From: Candidatus Gastranaerophilales bacterium
GTDB lineage: Bacteria > Cyanobacteriota > Vampirovibrionia > Gastranaerophilales > Gastranaerophilaceae
NCBI GenBank assembly: GCA_944322865.1
Contig: CALUQJ010000003.1
Coordinates: forward strand, 1 to 55,663
DNA length: 55,663 nucleotides
Direction: 5' to 3'
Each line of letters begins with the position of its first letter. Position 1 is the first letter of the stretch. The notes beneath the pieces were generated by a model, which worked only from the letters and a program-made list of their open reading frames with translations, made no database searches and had not been told where the DNA came from. Positions 26,331-35,900 of the stretch are shown piece by piece. The translations under genes were made by a program, and so were the position numbers.

Positions 26331-26351
26331 AAAAAAAGCCCTCTCGGGCTT
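26331..26351 (-). terminator. Terminator after tRNA-Gln
   Basis: AAGCCC/GGGCTT (26336-26341 with 26346-26351) and loop TCTC, with five further T on the minus strand. Confidence 0.8.
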
Positions 26352-26357
26352 AAAGTT

Positions 26358-26429
26358 CTGGGGCGGAAGGATTCGAACCTCCGGATGCCTGAACCAAAAT
26401 CAGGTGCCTTACCACTTGGCGACGCCCCA
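26358..26429 (-). tRNA. tRNA-Gln (anticodon UUG)
   Basis: The 72-nt minus-strand cloverleaf has acceptor TGGGGCG with CGCCCCA, anticodon stem CCTGA/TCAGG around loop TTTTGGT (UUG) and T arm GGAGG/CCTTC with TTCGAAT. The U1-A72 pair and discriminator G are typical of tRNA-Gln. CCA is not encoded. Confidence 0.95.
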
Positions 26430-26446
26430 TTAAAGGCTACTACTTT

Positions 26447-26474
26447 ATTCTACTTACTAAAATTCTGTTGTCAA
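26447..26474 (-). promoter_or_regulatory. Promoter of tRNA-Gln
   Basis: On the minus strand, consensus TTGACA (26474-26469), a 16-bp spacer and TAGAAT (26452-26447) sit between the NIF3 stop codon and the tRNA. Confidence 0.65.
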
Positions 26475-26483
26475 TATTTATTT

Positions 26484-27161
26484 TTAGTATATAAAAGGGC
26501 TTTGTTCTTGTGCGTATATTATTTGAACACCGCGCAACAAAGAAGCCAATACCCGCAGAACTAATATCTCACTTTCAAAATGTCCGATATCAAAAACTAC
26601 AATGTCACTATCAAGTGCGGTATGGAATTTCAAATCCCCGGTTACAAGTGCCTCCGCGCCGCCTTCTTTTGCTGTATTTATAAATTCAGATCCGCTTCCT
26701 GCACAAAAAGCAATCCTATTTAACATTTTTCTGTCAAAATTATTGACATAACGCATATTAGGTGAAATCTGTCTTAACTTTTTTATAAAATCTTCCACTG
26801 ATATTTCACAATCCACATACCGCAAAAAATCATCTTCTCCGCTTACGATAAGCCCGAGTGATCTTATTAATGTGTCTGTTGTGCCGCCTTTTGTACGATC
26901 CAAATTTGTGTGTGCGCTATAAATATTCATATCACCCCATTCAAGCGGTACGTAAAAAAGCGGGTGATGTGAAACTATCAGGTCACATCCGGATTTTCGC
27001 GCCTGATTAACAACATCCTCTGTAACTGTCAAGCAAAGCATAGCTTTATGAATTTCATTTCGTCCTTTGACATCTACACCCCAGCCTGAACAATCCCAAT
27101 CTTCGGCAAGTTCTGACGGTGCAAATTCTTCTATCTTCCGAGAAATTTCATATTTATCCAT
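26484..27161 (-). CDS. NIF3-family dinuclear metal protein
   Basis: The 225-residue protein carries the NIF3 signatures: EFAPSELAEDWDCSGWGVD at the N-terminus, SHHPLFY (metal ligands), SAHTNLDRTKGGTTDTL, ALVTGDLKFHTALD and the C-terminal GHFESE with a ligand His and Glu. These bind two metals in a hexameric toroid; a GTP cyclohydrolase-like or housekeeping role has been proposed for relatives but is not settled. The start at 27161 follows GAGGAAA and overlaps the coaBC stop by 8 bp, so it is translationally coupled as the third gene of gmk-coaBC-NIF3. Confidence 0.88.
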   Translation of the reverse strand: MDKYEISRKIEEFAPSELAEDWDCSGWGVDVKGRNEIHKAMLCLTVTEDVVNQARKSGCDLIVSHHPLFYVPLEWGDMNIYSAHTNLDRTKGGTTDTLIRSLGLIVSGEDDFLRYVDCEISVEDFIKKLRQISPNMRYVNNFDRKMLNRIAFCAGSGSEFINTAKEGGAEALVTGDLKFHTALDSDIVVFDIGHFESEILVLRVLASLLRGVQIIYAQEQSPFIY

Positions 27162-28329
27162 AAATTTCCTCAAAAATTCGCCGCGCAATGGTGTATTTAT
27201 CTGCCCTCTCAAGTTTTTTCACACCACCGTCACGGGTAAGAATTGTAACTTCATTATAATCACTTGAAAATCCTATGTCTTTGCGGGAAATATCATTCGC
27301 AATTAGGTAATCGCAGCCCTTTTTAATAATTTTTTCTTTTGCGTTTTCAATTAAGTTTTCACTTTCAGCGCAGAATCCCACAACTGTCTGGTGTGTTTTT
27401 GTTTCGCATAAATGTTTTAAAATATCCGGATTTTTAATTAGCGTGAGAGAATATTCATTTTCATCTGTTTTTTTAATTTTTTGCACGGCATGCTGTTTTA
27501 CTCTGTAATCAGCAACTGCTGCCGCCATAATTACGCAATCTGAATTAGAAAATTCATCTTCTACAGCTTTTTGCATCTCTTGCGCTGATTTAACTTTCTT
27601 TACAGGGTAAGGTTTTTCTGCCGGAACAGTTGTGATTAAAACCACATCTGCCCCGAGGCGGTAAGCGGTATCTGCCAGCGCAATCCCCATTTTGCCGGAT
27701 GAATAATTTGAAATATATCTTACAGGATCTATTTCTTCGATCGTGCCGCCTGCTGTAATTACTACTTTTTTACCTGCAAGAGTTTTTTTCTCAGTTAAAA
27801 TATCTTTTGCCGCGTCGAATATTGTGTCAAGTGAACATAGCCGTCCCCTGCCTTCATAACCGCATGCCAGAAATCCCGTTTCTGGTTCGAGGATCGTGTA
27901 ACCGGCATTAAGAAGTTTTTGTAAATTTCCCTGAACAATTCTGTTATTCCACATATTGCAGTTCATCGCAGGGGCAATTATGACAGGTTTTGAAAACGCG
28001 CAAAATATTGAGGTTAAAAGGTTATCGCAAATCCCATTTGCCATTTTAGATATTGTGTTTGCTGTTGCAGGCGCAATAATCATAATATCTGCTTCGTCTG
28101 CATAAGATATATGTTCAGGCTTAAAATCAGGTATTTCAAATTCTTCAACGCCTACTTCATTTTGACTCAGGTTTTGCAGAGTTAATTTAGTTACAAAATG
28201 CAAGGCGTTCGGAGTACAAACCACTCTTACATTTGCGTTTGCCCGTTTAAACATGCGGATAAGTTCGCAGATTTTATATGCGGCAATTCCGCCTGTAATA
28301 CCTATTAGAACTGTTTTGCCGCTCAGCAT
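27154..28329 (-). CDS. coaBC: Bifunctional phosphopantothenoylcysteine decarboxylase/phosphopantothenate-cysteine ligase
   Basis: The 391-residue protein has two domains. CoaC (about 1-175) starts LIGITGGIAAYKICELIR and has the decarboxylase motif PAMNCNMW with the catalytic Asn, plus the substrate-clamp Cys region GFLACGYEGRGRL. CoaB (about 185-391) starts KKVVITAGGTIEEIDPVRYISNYSSGKMG and contains KKTDE and KNPDIL for CTP. It ligates cysteine to 4'-phosphopantothenate and decarboxylates the product using FMN, giving 4'-phosphopantetheine for CoA. It overlaps gmk by 7 bp (ATGCTGA) and NIF3 by 8 bp. rpoZ, often found between gmk and coaBC in other bacteria, is absent. Confidence 0.96.
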   Translation of the reverse strand: MLSGKTVLIGITGGIAAYKICELIRMFKRANANVRVVCTPNALHFVTKLTLQNLSQNEVGVEEFEIPDFKPEHISYADEADIMIIAPATANTISKMANGICDNLLTSIFCAFSKPVIIAPAMNCNMWNNRIVQGNLQKLLNAGYTILEPETGFLACGYEGRGRLCSLDTIFDAAKDILTEKKTLAGKKVVITAGGTIEEIDPVRYISNYSSGKMGIALADTAYRLGADVVLITTVPAEKPYPVKKVKSAQEMQKAVEDEFSNSDCVIMAAAVADYRVKQHAVQKIKKTDENEYSLTLIKNPDILKHLCETKTHQTVVGFCAESENLIENAKEKIIKKGCDYLIANDISRKDIGFSSDYNEVTILTRDGGVKKLERADKYTIARRIFEEIYG

Positions 28330-28886
28330 TTTGGCATTTCTCCTCTTATTACTTCTTCAAGAGTTTGTATTGCTGTTTCTAAATCATCGTTGATAATTCT
28401 GTAATCAAAGTTTTCCGCGGCTTTTAATTCTTTTTTTACTTCATCAAGTCTTTTTTGAATAGTTGCTTCGTCTTCTGTATGGCGCCCGCGCAGCCTGTTT
28501 TCAAGGGTTTCATAAGACGGAGGGCAAATAAAAATCAACACTGCTTCAGGCATCTGTTTTTTTACCTGCATTGCTCCTTTGGTTTCAATCTCAAGTATAA
28601 TGTCTTTCCCTTCTTCAAGACATTGTTTTATGTATTTCTTTTTTGTACCGTAAAAATTTCCCGCAAATTCAGCCCATTCAAGAAATTTTTCTTTTTTTAT
28701 ACAATCCTGAAATTCTTCTTTAGATATAAAAAAATAGTTTACTCCGTCAATTTCTCCGGGACGCGGAGAGCGTGTTGTGCAGGAGATAGAAAGCATAAAT
28801 TCGGGATTCCTTTCTAAAAATCCTTTTAAAACGGTGCCTTTTCCGACACCTGATGATCCTGATATTACAAATAATTTTTTGTTCAT
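28323..28886 (-). CDS. gmk: Guanylate kinase
   Basis: The 187-residue protein has the P-loop GSSGVGKG (10-17), SCTTRSPRPGEIDGVNYFF (GMP-binding), GNFYGTKKKYI, ILEIETKGAMQVK and the lid RLRGRHTEDEATIQKRL. It phosphorylates GMP to GDP with ATP. The first gene of an overlapping operon with coaBC and NIF3. No Shine-Dalgarno is present; a consensus TATAAT lies 6 nt before the ATG, implying a leaderless message. The start codon is embedded in a palindrome shared with the divergent kinase gene. Confidence 0.96.
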   Translation of the reverse strand: MNKKLFVISGSSGVGKGTVLKGFLERNPEFMLSISCTTRSPRPGEIDGVNYFFISKEEFQDCIKKEKFLEWAEFAGNFYGTKKKYIKQCLEEGKDIILEIETKGAMQVKKQMPEAVLIFICPPSYETLENRLRGRHTEDEATIQKRLDEVKKELKAAENFDYRIINDDLETAIQTLEEVIRGEMPKC

Positions 28887-28911
28887 AGTATAATTATATT
28901 ATACTATGAAC
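28881..28911. promoter_or_regulatory. 31-bp palindromic bidirectional promoter spanning both start codons
   Basis: Two perfect 13-bp arms (28881-28893 and 28899-28911) flank a 5-bp centre. Each arm contains an ATGAAC start: gmk leftward and the histidine kinase rightward. TATAAT (minus, 28898-28893) lies 6 nt before the gmk ATG and TATATT (plus, 28895-28900) lies 5 nt before the kinase ATG. A TTGATT 19 bp upstream could be the gmk -35. The symmetry could also be a regulator site. Confidence 0.6.
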
Positions 28912-30063
28912 ATGGTAAATCAAAATAGAATACATCAATTTTTGCGAAAACTTAATACTATAACTAATTATAAAGAACTCTCAAAAGAGGTAACGACCGT
29001 ATTAGTAAATATGTGTCAGGCTGATGTCTGCTGGATTTGCCTGATAAATTTTGAAACCGGAAAGGTTGATTATAAACGGTTTTATTATACGGAAGCGGCT
29101 TTGAATGATATTGAACTGCACACGGAAGCAGAGAAAATTTATACAATAGCCGCGGATTTTTTAACGAATAATTACGATACCGATGAAGTGCTTGAATATT
29201 TCGAAGCTGTTTCCAAAGCAGATAAAATTCTTGAACCGATTATTTATAGAGACAATCTGCTTGGATTTTTGGGGTTGATAGGGAGTAATAACTCATTTAA
29301 TGAGTCTTACCGCGATTTGGTCGGAATTCTGCTTGAGAATATAAATTCCAGACTTGAGATTATTTCACTTAATGACGAGAGTGAAAAGACTTTGAAAGAG
29401 CGAGTGGAATTTCTTGCAAGTATATCGCATGAATTTAAAACCCCACTCAATTCAATTATAGGCTTTTCTGAAGTTTTGAAAGAAAAATGTCATGAAAAAG
29501 GGAATTTAAAATATATTGACAACATTTCCAAAAGTTCCAAATTTTTGTTGAGTTTGATACAAGATGTGTTAGATCTGGCACGTTCTCAGGCAAATCCGAT
29601 GGAATTAAAATATGAATATTTTCGTCCAAAAGAAGTTATAAAAGATATAATCTGGGGATTTGACGAAGTTCGCAAGGAAAAGAATATAGAATTTAGTTAT
29701 ACGCTTTCTGATATCATAATTTATGCGGATTTAAAACGATTTAAGCAGCTTATTTATAATCTTATTTCAAATGCACTAAAGTTCAATAAAATTAACGGAA
29801 AAATTACAATAGTAACTTATTTGAATGAAAAGCGTGAATTTGTATTTGAAATAAAAGACACCGGCGATGGGATAAGTAAAAAAGACTGCTCTAAGATTTT
29901 TAACTTTTTTACACAGGTAAATAGAAATCAGTTGAAACGCCAGCAGGGTTCAGGTGTCGGGCTGGCATTGTGCAAAACTATTGCCCAGGCGCATGGCGGG
30001 GATTTAAATTTTAAATCCCGTTTGAGTTACGGAAGTACTTTCTGGTTTTCTATTCCGCAATAG
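28906..30063 (+). CDS. Soluble sensor histidine kinase
   Basis: The 385-residue protein has an N-terminal GAF-like sensor region (about 15-155), then HisKA with the phospho-acceptor His175 in SISHEFKTPLNSIIGFSEVL, and a HATPase_c domain with N box LIYNLISNALKFN, G1 DTGDGIS and G2 GSGVGLAL. No membrane segment is present, so it senses an internal signal. No response regulator is adjacent, so it is an orphan. The closest domain layout is that of GAF-HisKA hybrid-type kinases without a receiver. It has no Shine-Dalgarno and starts 5 nt after a TATATT box; a second ATG two codons later is possible. It is convergent with the transporter gene, 2 bp apart. Confidence 0.9.
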   Translation: MNMVNQNRIHQFLRKLNTITNYKELSKEVTTVLVNMCQADVCWICLINFETGKVDYKRFYYTEAALNDIELHTEAEKIYTIAADFLTNNYDTDEVLEYFEAVSKADKILEPIIYRDNLLGFLGLIGSNNSFNESYRDLVGILLENINSRLEIISLNDESEKTLKERVEFLASISHEFKTPLNSIIGFSEVLKEKCHEKGNLKYIDNISKSSKFLLSLIQDVLDLARSQANPMELKYEYFRPKEVIKDIIWGFDEVRKEKNIEFSYTLSDIIIYADLKRFKQLIYNLISNALKFNKINGKITIVTYLNEKREFVFEIKDTGDGISKKDCSKIFNFFTQVNRNQLKRQQGSGVGLALCKTIAQAHGGDLNFKSRLSYGSTFWFSIPQ

Positions 30064-30065
30064 TT

Positions 30066-31457
30066 TCAGGCATGTTCTTTGAGTTTTTTATTCTCATTTA
30101 AAAATAATATTGTGCATATAACAATACAAATAAGTGCTGATAAAATCCAGAACGCAATTGCGCCGTTCCAGCCGAATTTGTCAATCATAAACCCTGTTCC
30201 TGTTGCGGATAAAACAGCCCCGACATACCCGAAAGTTCCTGTAAAACCGGTTGCGGCAGAGGCAACTTTTTTAGAACTGGATTCTACAGCGCACAAGCCG
30301 CCGATCATCATTTGCGGTCCGTATGTAAATGCCCCCAGCAATCCGATAAGTATAAAATCAATACTGCTGATAGTATTAAATTTTAACAATAAAAGGCAAA
30401 TGGCAACACCTGCTAGATATATAAGGTTTACAGGGGCTCTGCGACCTTTAAATATTTTATCAGAAATTATACCTGCACAAATTGTTCCGAATATCCCGAC
30501 AAGAGGCAGCGAACTTAATTTCATAGCAGCAAGCTCCAGACTGTTGTGTTTCGCTTCACTCAAGTATTTTATCATCCAGTCTTCTGCTCCAAACCTGATT
30601 ATGTAAACAAAAATGTATGCAATTGCCAGAAGCCATATTGTTTTGTTGAACAAAATATTCTCTTTGAAAATTTCAATATAAGTTTTGTTATCCTCATTGC
30701 TTGCGGATTTTTTTGCAGCCGGCTCATTGTTGTAGGTTTCAATATCAGGCAATCCTAGTGACTGCGGTCTGTCACGCAATCTGTCAAACAACCATATCGC
30801 AACCAGAATAGCAAGTATTCCCGGGACAAAGAATGCCATTTTCCAACCCCAGCGTGCAACCAGAAATCCTGATACAATAACGCTTAAAAAAGTCCCTACC
30901 TGATGCGAACAAGACCACAATGACCATTTGGTTCCGCGTTCAGAATTTGAATACCAGTAGGTCAAGCTTTTAGCAACAGCCGGAAATCCAGCTGATTGAA
31001 ACCAGCCGCTTGCTCCCCAGAAAAATACAAACAGCCACAAAAGGATTGTTGTAGCAGGCAGACCGAAAAATGAAACATGTCCCGGAGTTATAAATACAGC
31101 AGACAATCCGAAACATAAATTAGATATAGCGGTTAAAATTAATGCTGTTGGCAAAAATTTTCTTACATCCGCGCGATCTGCAATAACTCCATTTACAAAT
31201 TTACCTATACCATAGGTAAGATAAAGTGAACTTCCCAACAAGCCAAGCTGGGTATTTGAATAACCGTATTCAGCGCTCAATCCCGGTAATGCAACGGCAA
31301 TATTCTTTTTGCAAAGATAAAATACCGTATACCCGATAAAGCATGCGTAAAAAATTCTTAATCTCCAGTGCGCATAAGATTTTTTAATTTCTTCTGAGTC
31401 TTGACTAACCTCTTTCACAGGAGGTTCTTTAAAAAATTGTAATAATTTATCCAACAT
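30066..31457 (-). CDS. MFS organophosphate:phosphate antiporter (GlpT/UhpT/UhpC family)
   Basis: The 463-residue protein has about 12 hydrophobic segments in two halves, separated by a central charged loop (about 235-265). Family blocks: YLCKKNIAVALPGL, YGIGKFVNGVIADRADVRKFLP, GWFQSAGFPAVAKSLTYWYS, SERGTKWSLWSCSHQVGT and RFGAEDWMIKYLSEAKH. OPA family members exchange glycerol-3-phosphate or hexose phosphates for phosphate; UhpC is a sensor. The sequence does not say which substrate is used. It starts 2 bp after the DnaQ-like gene, so the two are cotranscribed, with AGGA before the ATG. The pairing with an exonuclease gene is probably only positional. Confidence 0.87.
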   Translation of the reverse strand: MLDKLLQFFKEPPVKEVSQDSEEIKKSYAHWRLRIFYACFIGYTVFYLCKKNIAVALPGLSAEYGYSNTQLGLLGSSLYLTYGIGKFVNGVIADRADVRKFLPTALILTAISNLCFGLSAVFITPGHVSFFGLPATTILLWLFVFFWGASGWFQSAGFPAVAKSLTYWYSNSERGTKWSLWSCSHQVGTFLSVIVSGFLVARWGWKMAFFVPGILAILVAIWLFDRLRDRPQSLGLPDIETYNNEPAAKKSASNEDNKTYIEIFKENILFNKTIWLLAIAYIFVYIIRFGAEDWMIKYLSEAKHNSLELAAMKLSSLPLVGIFGTICAGIISDKIFKGRRAPVNLIYLAGVAICLLLLKFNTISSIDFILIGLLGAFTYGPQMMIGGLCAVESSSKKVASAATGFTGTFGYVGAVLSATGTGFMIDKFGWNGAIAFWILSALICIVICTILFLNENKKLKEHA

Positions 31458-31459
31458 AA

Positions 31460-32377
31460 TTATTTTCCTGCTTTTATAACCTGAACATTTCTTGTTTCAG
31501 TTAATTCGTGTCTTGCCTCTTTTATTAATTCTTTTTTGTCTTCATCAAGTCTGCCGCCGCATACAAGCCGGTCTATAAAACCTGTATTTACTTTGACGGC
31601 TTTTTCTAAAGCCCCGACTTCTTCAAGAACATCCTTTATCTGGTTTAAATCATATCCGAAGGACTGTTTTGAATTATAAACAAGAGTTTCTCCTGTTTGT
31701 GAGGTTATAGGAGTGCCGCCTTGTTCAAAATAGAGTTTGAATACAGATTTTAAGTCTTGAAGTTCAGATTGCATTGTTGTAACTGCCTGTTGAATACGTA
31801 AAAAACGTTCAAACAGATATTCAACATTATCAAGCTGCTTGACTTCCCAGTCGTATTTTTGGAAATAGAGTTTTTTAAGAGCCGGATAAGCAAGAGCAAG
31901 CCCCATAGTATCAGCCATTGCACGATGGTGATTTGTTAATTCGACATTAAAACGCTTGGTTAATGCTTCCAACCCGTGAGATTCTAAATCCGGATATATT
32001 TCTCTGAACATTTGCTGGGTATCTATTCTCGGATTGGTTAATTCTTTTCCAAAAACTCGCAGTGATGCTTCGTTTAAAAATGCATAATCAAAAATAGCAT
32101 TGTGCGCAACAATCGGATAATCACCTATAAATTCCATTATTTTAGGCAGAGCCTCTTCTTCTGACGGGGCATCTTCAACCATTTCCGGCGTAATTCCATG
32201 TATGGCAATACTGGATTTTCTTATATGCTGGTGAGGATTTATAAGTGTTTGAAATTCCTCTTTGATTTTTCCGTTTTCAAGTCTTACTGCCGCAAATTCA
32301 ACAATTCTTTCTTTTGTATAATCCAAACCTGTGGTCTCGGTATCGAGAACAATTTCTATTATTTTTTTTCTTGCCAT
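31460..32377 (-). CDS. DEDDh 3'-5' exonuclease, DnaQ/PolC-epsilon-like
   Basis: The 305-residue protein has exonuclease motif I LDTETTG (Asp12, Glu14), motif II NAIFDYAFL and motif III NHHRAMADT, all DEDDh residues present (about 1-185). The remaining ~120 residues are helical and have no clear domain (no BRCT or GIY-YIG). The domain matches DnaQ-type proofreading subunits and PolC exonuclease; a repair or RNA-turnover exonuclease is also possible, since size and tail differ from the canonical 240-aa epsilon. The start has AGGA upstream. Divergent from trxA. Confidence 0.85.
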   Translation of the reverse strand: MARKKIIEIVLDTETTGLDYTKERIVEFAAVRLENGKIKEEFQTLINPHQHIRKSSIAIHGITPEMVEDAPSEEEALPKIMEFIGDYPIVAHNAIFDYAFLNEASLRVFGKELTNPRIDTQQMFREIYPDLESHGLEALTKRFNVELTNHHRAMADTMGLALAYPALKKLYFQKYDWEVKQLDNVEYLFERFLRIQQAVTTMQSELQDLKSVFKLYFEQGGTPITSQTGETLVYNSKQSFGYDLNQIKDVLEEVGALEKAVKVNTGFIDRLVCGGRLDEDKKELIKEARHELTETRNVQVIKAGK

Positions 32378-32467
32378 TTTTTTATCCTGCTAAATCCTAT
32401 AAAGATAATAGCACAAAAATTTTTTCTGTGTTAGAATAACTCTTGTAAAGTAATTAAAGGAGTATTT

Positions 32468-32791
32468 ATGTCAAACGCAATAGATATTAATGACGCAAAT
32501 TTTGAAACCGAAGTTCTAAATTCACAAGTGCCTGTAGTAGTTGATTTTTGGGCACCTTGGTGCGGACCTTGCAGAAAATTGAGTCCTATTTTGGATGAAG
32601 TGGCATCTGAATTTTCTGACAGAGTAAAATTCGTTAAAGTTAATACTGATGAAAACCTTAAAACAGCAAAAGATTATTCCATAAGCGGATTACCTAGTTT
32701 GCTTGTTTTTAAGGACGGAAAAGCTATAGAAAGATTAGTTGGATTGATGCCGAAATCAACTATAGTTTCTAATATTGAAAAACATTTATAA
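32468..32791 (+). CDS. trxA: Thioredoxin
   Basis: The 107-residue protein is a canonical thioredoxin: VVDFWAPWCGPCRKLSPIL with the redox pair Cys32 and Cys35, FVKVNTDEN and the cis-proline loop SGLPSLLVFKDG. It reduces cytosolic disulfides with thioredoxin reductase (not in the window). AAAGGAG lies before the ATG; a TAGAAT box sits about 30 bp upstream. A GC-rich hairpin follows at 32818-32843. Confidence 0.97.
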   Translation: MSNAIDINDANFETEVLNSQVPVVVDFWAPWCGPCRKLSPILDEVASEFSDRVKFVKVNTDENLKTAKDYSISGLPSLLVFKDGKAIERLVGLMPKSTIVSNIEKHL

Positions 32792-32817
32792 ATTTCATAG
32801 TTGTTCTCTTTTTTAAT

Positions 32818-32844
32818 GCGGCGCGATTGTGTAAATCCGCCGCC
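32818..32844 (+). terminator. Hairpin after trxA
   Basis: GCGGCG (32818-32823) pairs with CGCCGC (32838-32843), 14-nt loop, followed by CTTCTATTG. Weakly T-rich, so a moderate terminator. Confidence 0.5.
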
Positions 32845-32969
32845 TTCTATTGTAAATTTTTGTAACGATTTTCGTTAATAAAACAGTTAATCTTTAAAGA
32901 AAAAGTGCTATTTTTCCGATAAAAACAATAAGCATAGTTATATATTATGCGGTTCGGAAAGGGAAACAA

Positions 32970-35900
32970 ATGGGCACATCAGTTGAAAATATTTTCAATC
33001 AATTGAAAGGCAACTCAAGATATGCAGGTTTGAGTGAAGATCAACTGTATGATATTGCTAATGAAATAAGCATTGGTGCTATGTATATGCGCATAGGCTC
33101 AATTTATTCCCGTCAGATAGATATCTTAGACCCTTTCTACGGTGAAAATGCGATATGGGCAAATTTCACTTATGATGAAATTATCGGAATGGAAGAAGAA
33201 GGTGTAGTTATACCTGAAGAAGTACTTGCCTGGGCTCATTCAATGCAAGATGCAGATCCTACAAGCTATGAAACAACAAATGTATCAGAAGATCAGGATG
33301 CTTCAGGTATTGAGCAGGATATTAACAATACAAATTCTTCAAATGTAATTGACCTTAAAAAAGGTACCCAAGCTTTAGTAAATAAGAATGAAGACAACCA
33401 AAATGTCATAGCAAATCAGGTTAATGAAGTTACAGCTATGAGTAAAGATCTTGAAAATAAACTATCTCAAGCAGAAGCTGTTCAACAAGACTCTCTTTCA
33501 AAAATACAAGGTCTTGTTGATGAATATCAAGCATTAGAAAGTAAACTTAAAAAAAATATCCCTTTATCAGAAACCGAACAACAAAGATTCAATGAATTAA
33601 GCTCTCTGCTTAATAATGAAACAAAACAGTATCAAAAAGAGATGAGCAACATTGATGTAGATTTTGAAGATATTGCAGCTACATTGAATGACATTGATCA
33701 ATCATCAAAACAATCAGAAGCAATATCTCAAGCAACCGATTCTATGGTTGAACAATTAGTAGAACGTGAAGCTGAACATAGATTTACAAATGTATCAACT
33801 GCCCCGGATGTTTATAACGGTATTGTTAGTCTTATCATGAACGGTGCGCAGGCTAAAACATTGACTCACATCGCTCAGAATGTAGGTATTATAACAGAGC
33901 GTGACATTAAAGATATTCAGTCTGATTTGAACGAGATAGCTGCAATGACTGATTTGACCAGAAATATTACATCCTATAATCAGGCACCGGAAGAATCTCA
34001 GCCGGAAGCTTCTCCTGCTCAGACAAGAAGTATAGAAAATCAAGCCACAGAAGGAGTAGAAAATGAAGTCCAAGATGCAGAAGGCACTGCACAAGTTGCA
34101 GCAAAAACAACACCACAAACAACAACAGCATCTCAACCTGCTGCGCAAGCTCCGGAAGCACCAACTTCTGCTGCCGCTACAGGTAATACAGGTGTAACCG
34201 AAACTAATAATGTTGATGAAACATCTGCTGATACAAATGTTGAATCAAATACTTTAGCTACTGATAACAGCGAAGAAGCAGGTAATGACCTTAAAGCTCA
34301 AACTCAGGAACAGATTCAAAAATGTAATGTAAGATCAGCAGAAATCAACAGAGCTGTTAACGATTTAGATACAATTAAACAGTCTGTAGAAGCTATCATA
34401 AGCGAATCTAAATTCAAAAGAAAAGTTCAGGAAATTAAAGTTAACAAATCACTCAAAGAATACGAAGAACTTTGCAACAAGCTGAAAGACGGAGAAGAAT
34501 TAACTTCCGGCGAAAAACAATCCTACAAAAAATTAAGTGCTGAGTTAGACAAAGATAACGGCAACTATGTAAACGGATTAAATGAAAATATTAATACCCT
34601 GAACGGTTATACAAGCAGTCTTAACTATGCAATGGGCATTGTAAATGAGAGTGCCGATATTGCAAATGCAACAATTGAAATAGGTAAACAGCTTGCAATA
34701 TCTGAACTCGGTGACAGAAGCTATTTAAAGAAAACTTTCTTCTATGCATTACTTAATGATGAAAGACAAAAAGACTTATTATACGGCAAAAAAGGTGAAT
34801 CCCTTGGTCGTGACGCTATTGACCGCGGTGATGTATTAAATCTTGAAGCAAGCAATGCAAATTCTGTATTAACAAAACAAATTCCGTTATCAAACGCAGC
34901 AAAAGAACGCGCAGCAGAAATTACACAAACCAAAAACGAATTTAGCGCAAAAGTTAGTGAAATAACAGAAGGTTTGCCTGAATCTGTTGCTCCGAAATCT
35001 ACACAATATGTACAGAAAACAGGTAACAATCCAGCTGTAGCAGATAATGTTACTATAGTAGATAACAATGAAACTCTTAATGAAGAAGGCGGACTTCAAT
35101 TAAGATCAATGCAGCGTGCAGCAGCTAATCCTCCTGCTCAATCATCTGCTGAAACATCAGCAGCAAGTTCTTCATCTTCTGATGACAGTGGTGAAGAAAT
35201 ATCTGCTGAAAACGGTAAAGATGCAGCAGCAAGCGCTGAAAAACAAGGTGAAGAAGTTAAACAAGACACCAAATCAACCGAAGAAGATGCAAAAGAAATG
35301 GAAAATGTTGACAAAGAAGCTCAACAGTCCGATAAACAACTTCAAAAAGACTCCAAAAAAATTGGTAAAGATATTAAGAAAAACCAAAAAGAATTAGACC
35401 AGAACGAAAAACAAGTACAAGAAATACAACAAAAAATAGAAGAAGAAGCAACAGCAATTGAAACATTACAGACAGAAGTAGATGGTTTGATTGCATCAGA
35501 AGAAATGGCAGCAGGTCCTGCTATGGCTGCTGCCGCTCCAGTTCCGGCTACTGCGGCTGCTCCGGCTGCTCCAATGACAGCAGCAAATCCTCAGGCTGCT
35601 AATGGCGCTCAAGCTCAGAATGCTCCTCAAGCATCACATGCCGGTTTCAGCGTAATGGATAATGTAATGAATGGCGGCGCTGCTGCTTCCGGTACTTCTA
35701 GCGACACTCAAACAAAAATTGACGGTTTGAACGAACAAATCATGGCAAGAACCGGCGTTATTAATATTTATTCAAGCAAATTATCTTTCACACAGGAAAA
35801 ATCTGACAGAATAGTTAAGACAATGAATATTAATACAAAAAATTATAACAAAGCTGTACAAAAAGAACAGGAAGCAAAAGAAGAAGATCAATCTACAAGC

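Noticed and set aside
33795-34164. Cys-rich and Leu/Phe-rich open frames antisense to the giant gene
   Set aside because: These are mirror images of its Gln/Glu/Ala-rich coiled-coil codons. Similar antisense frames at 36189-36865 and 37734-37931 were rejected likewise.
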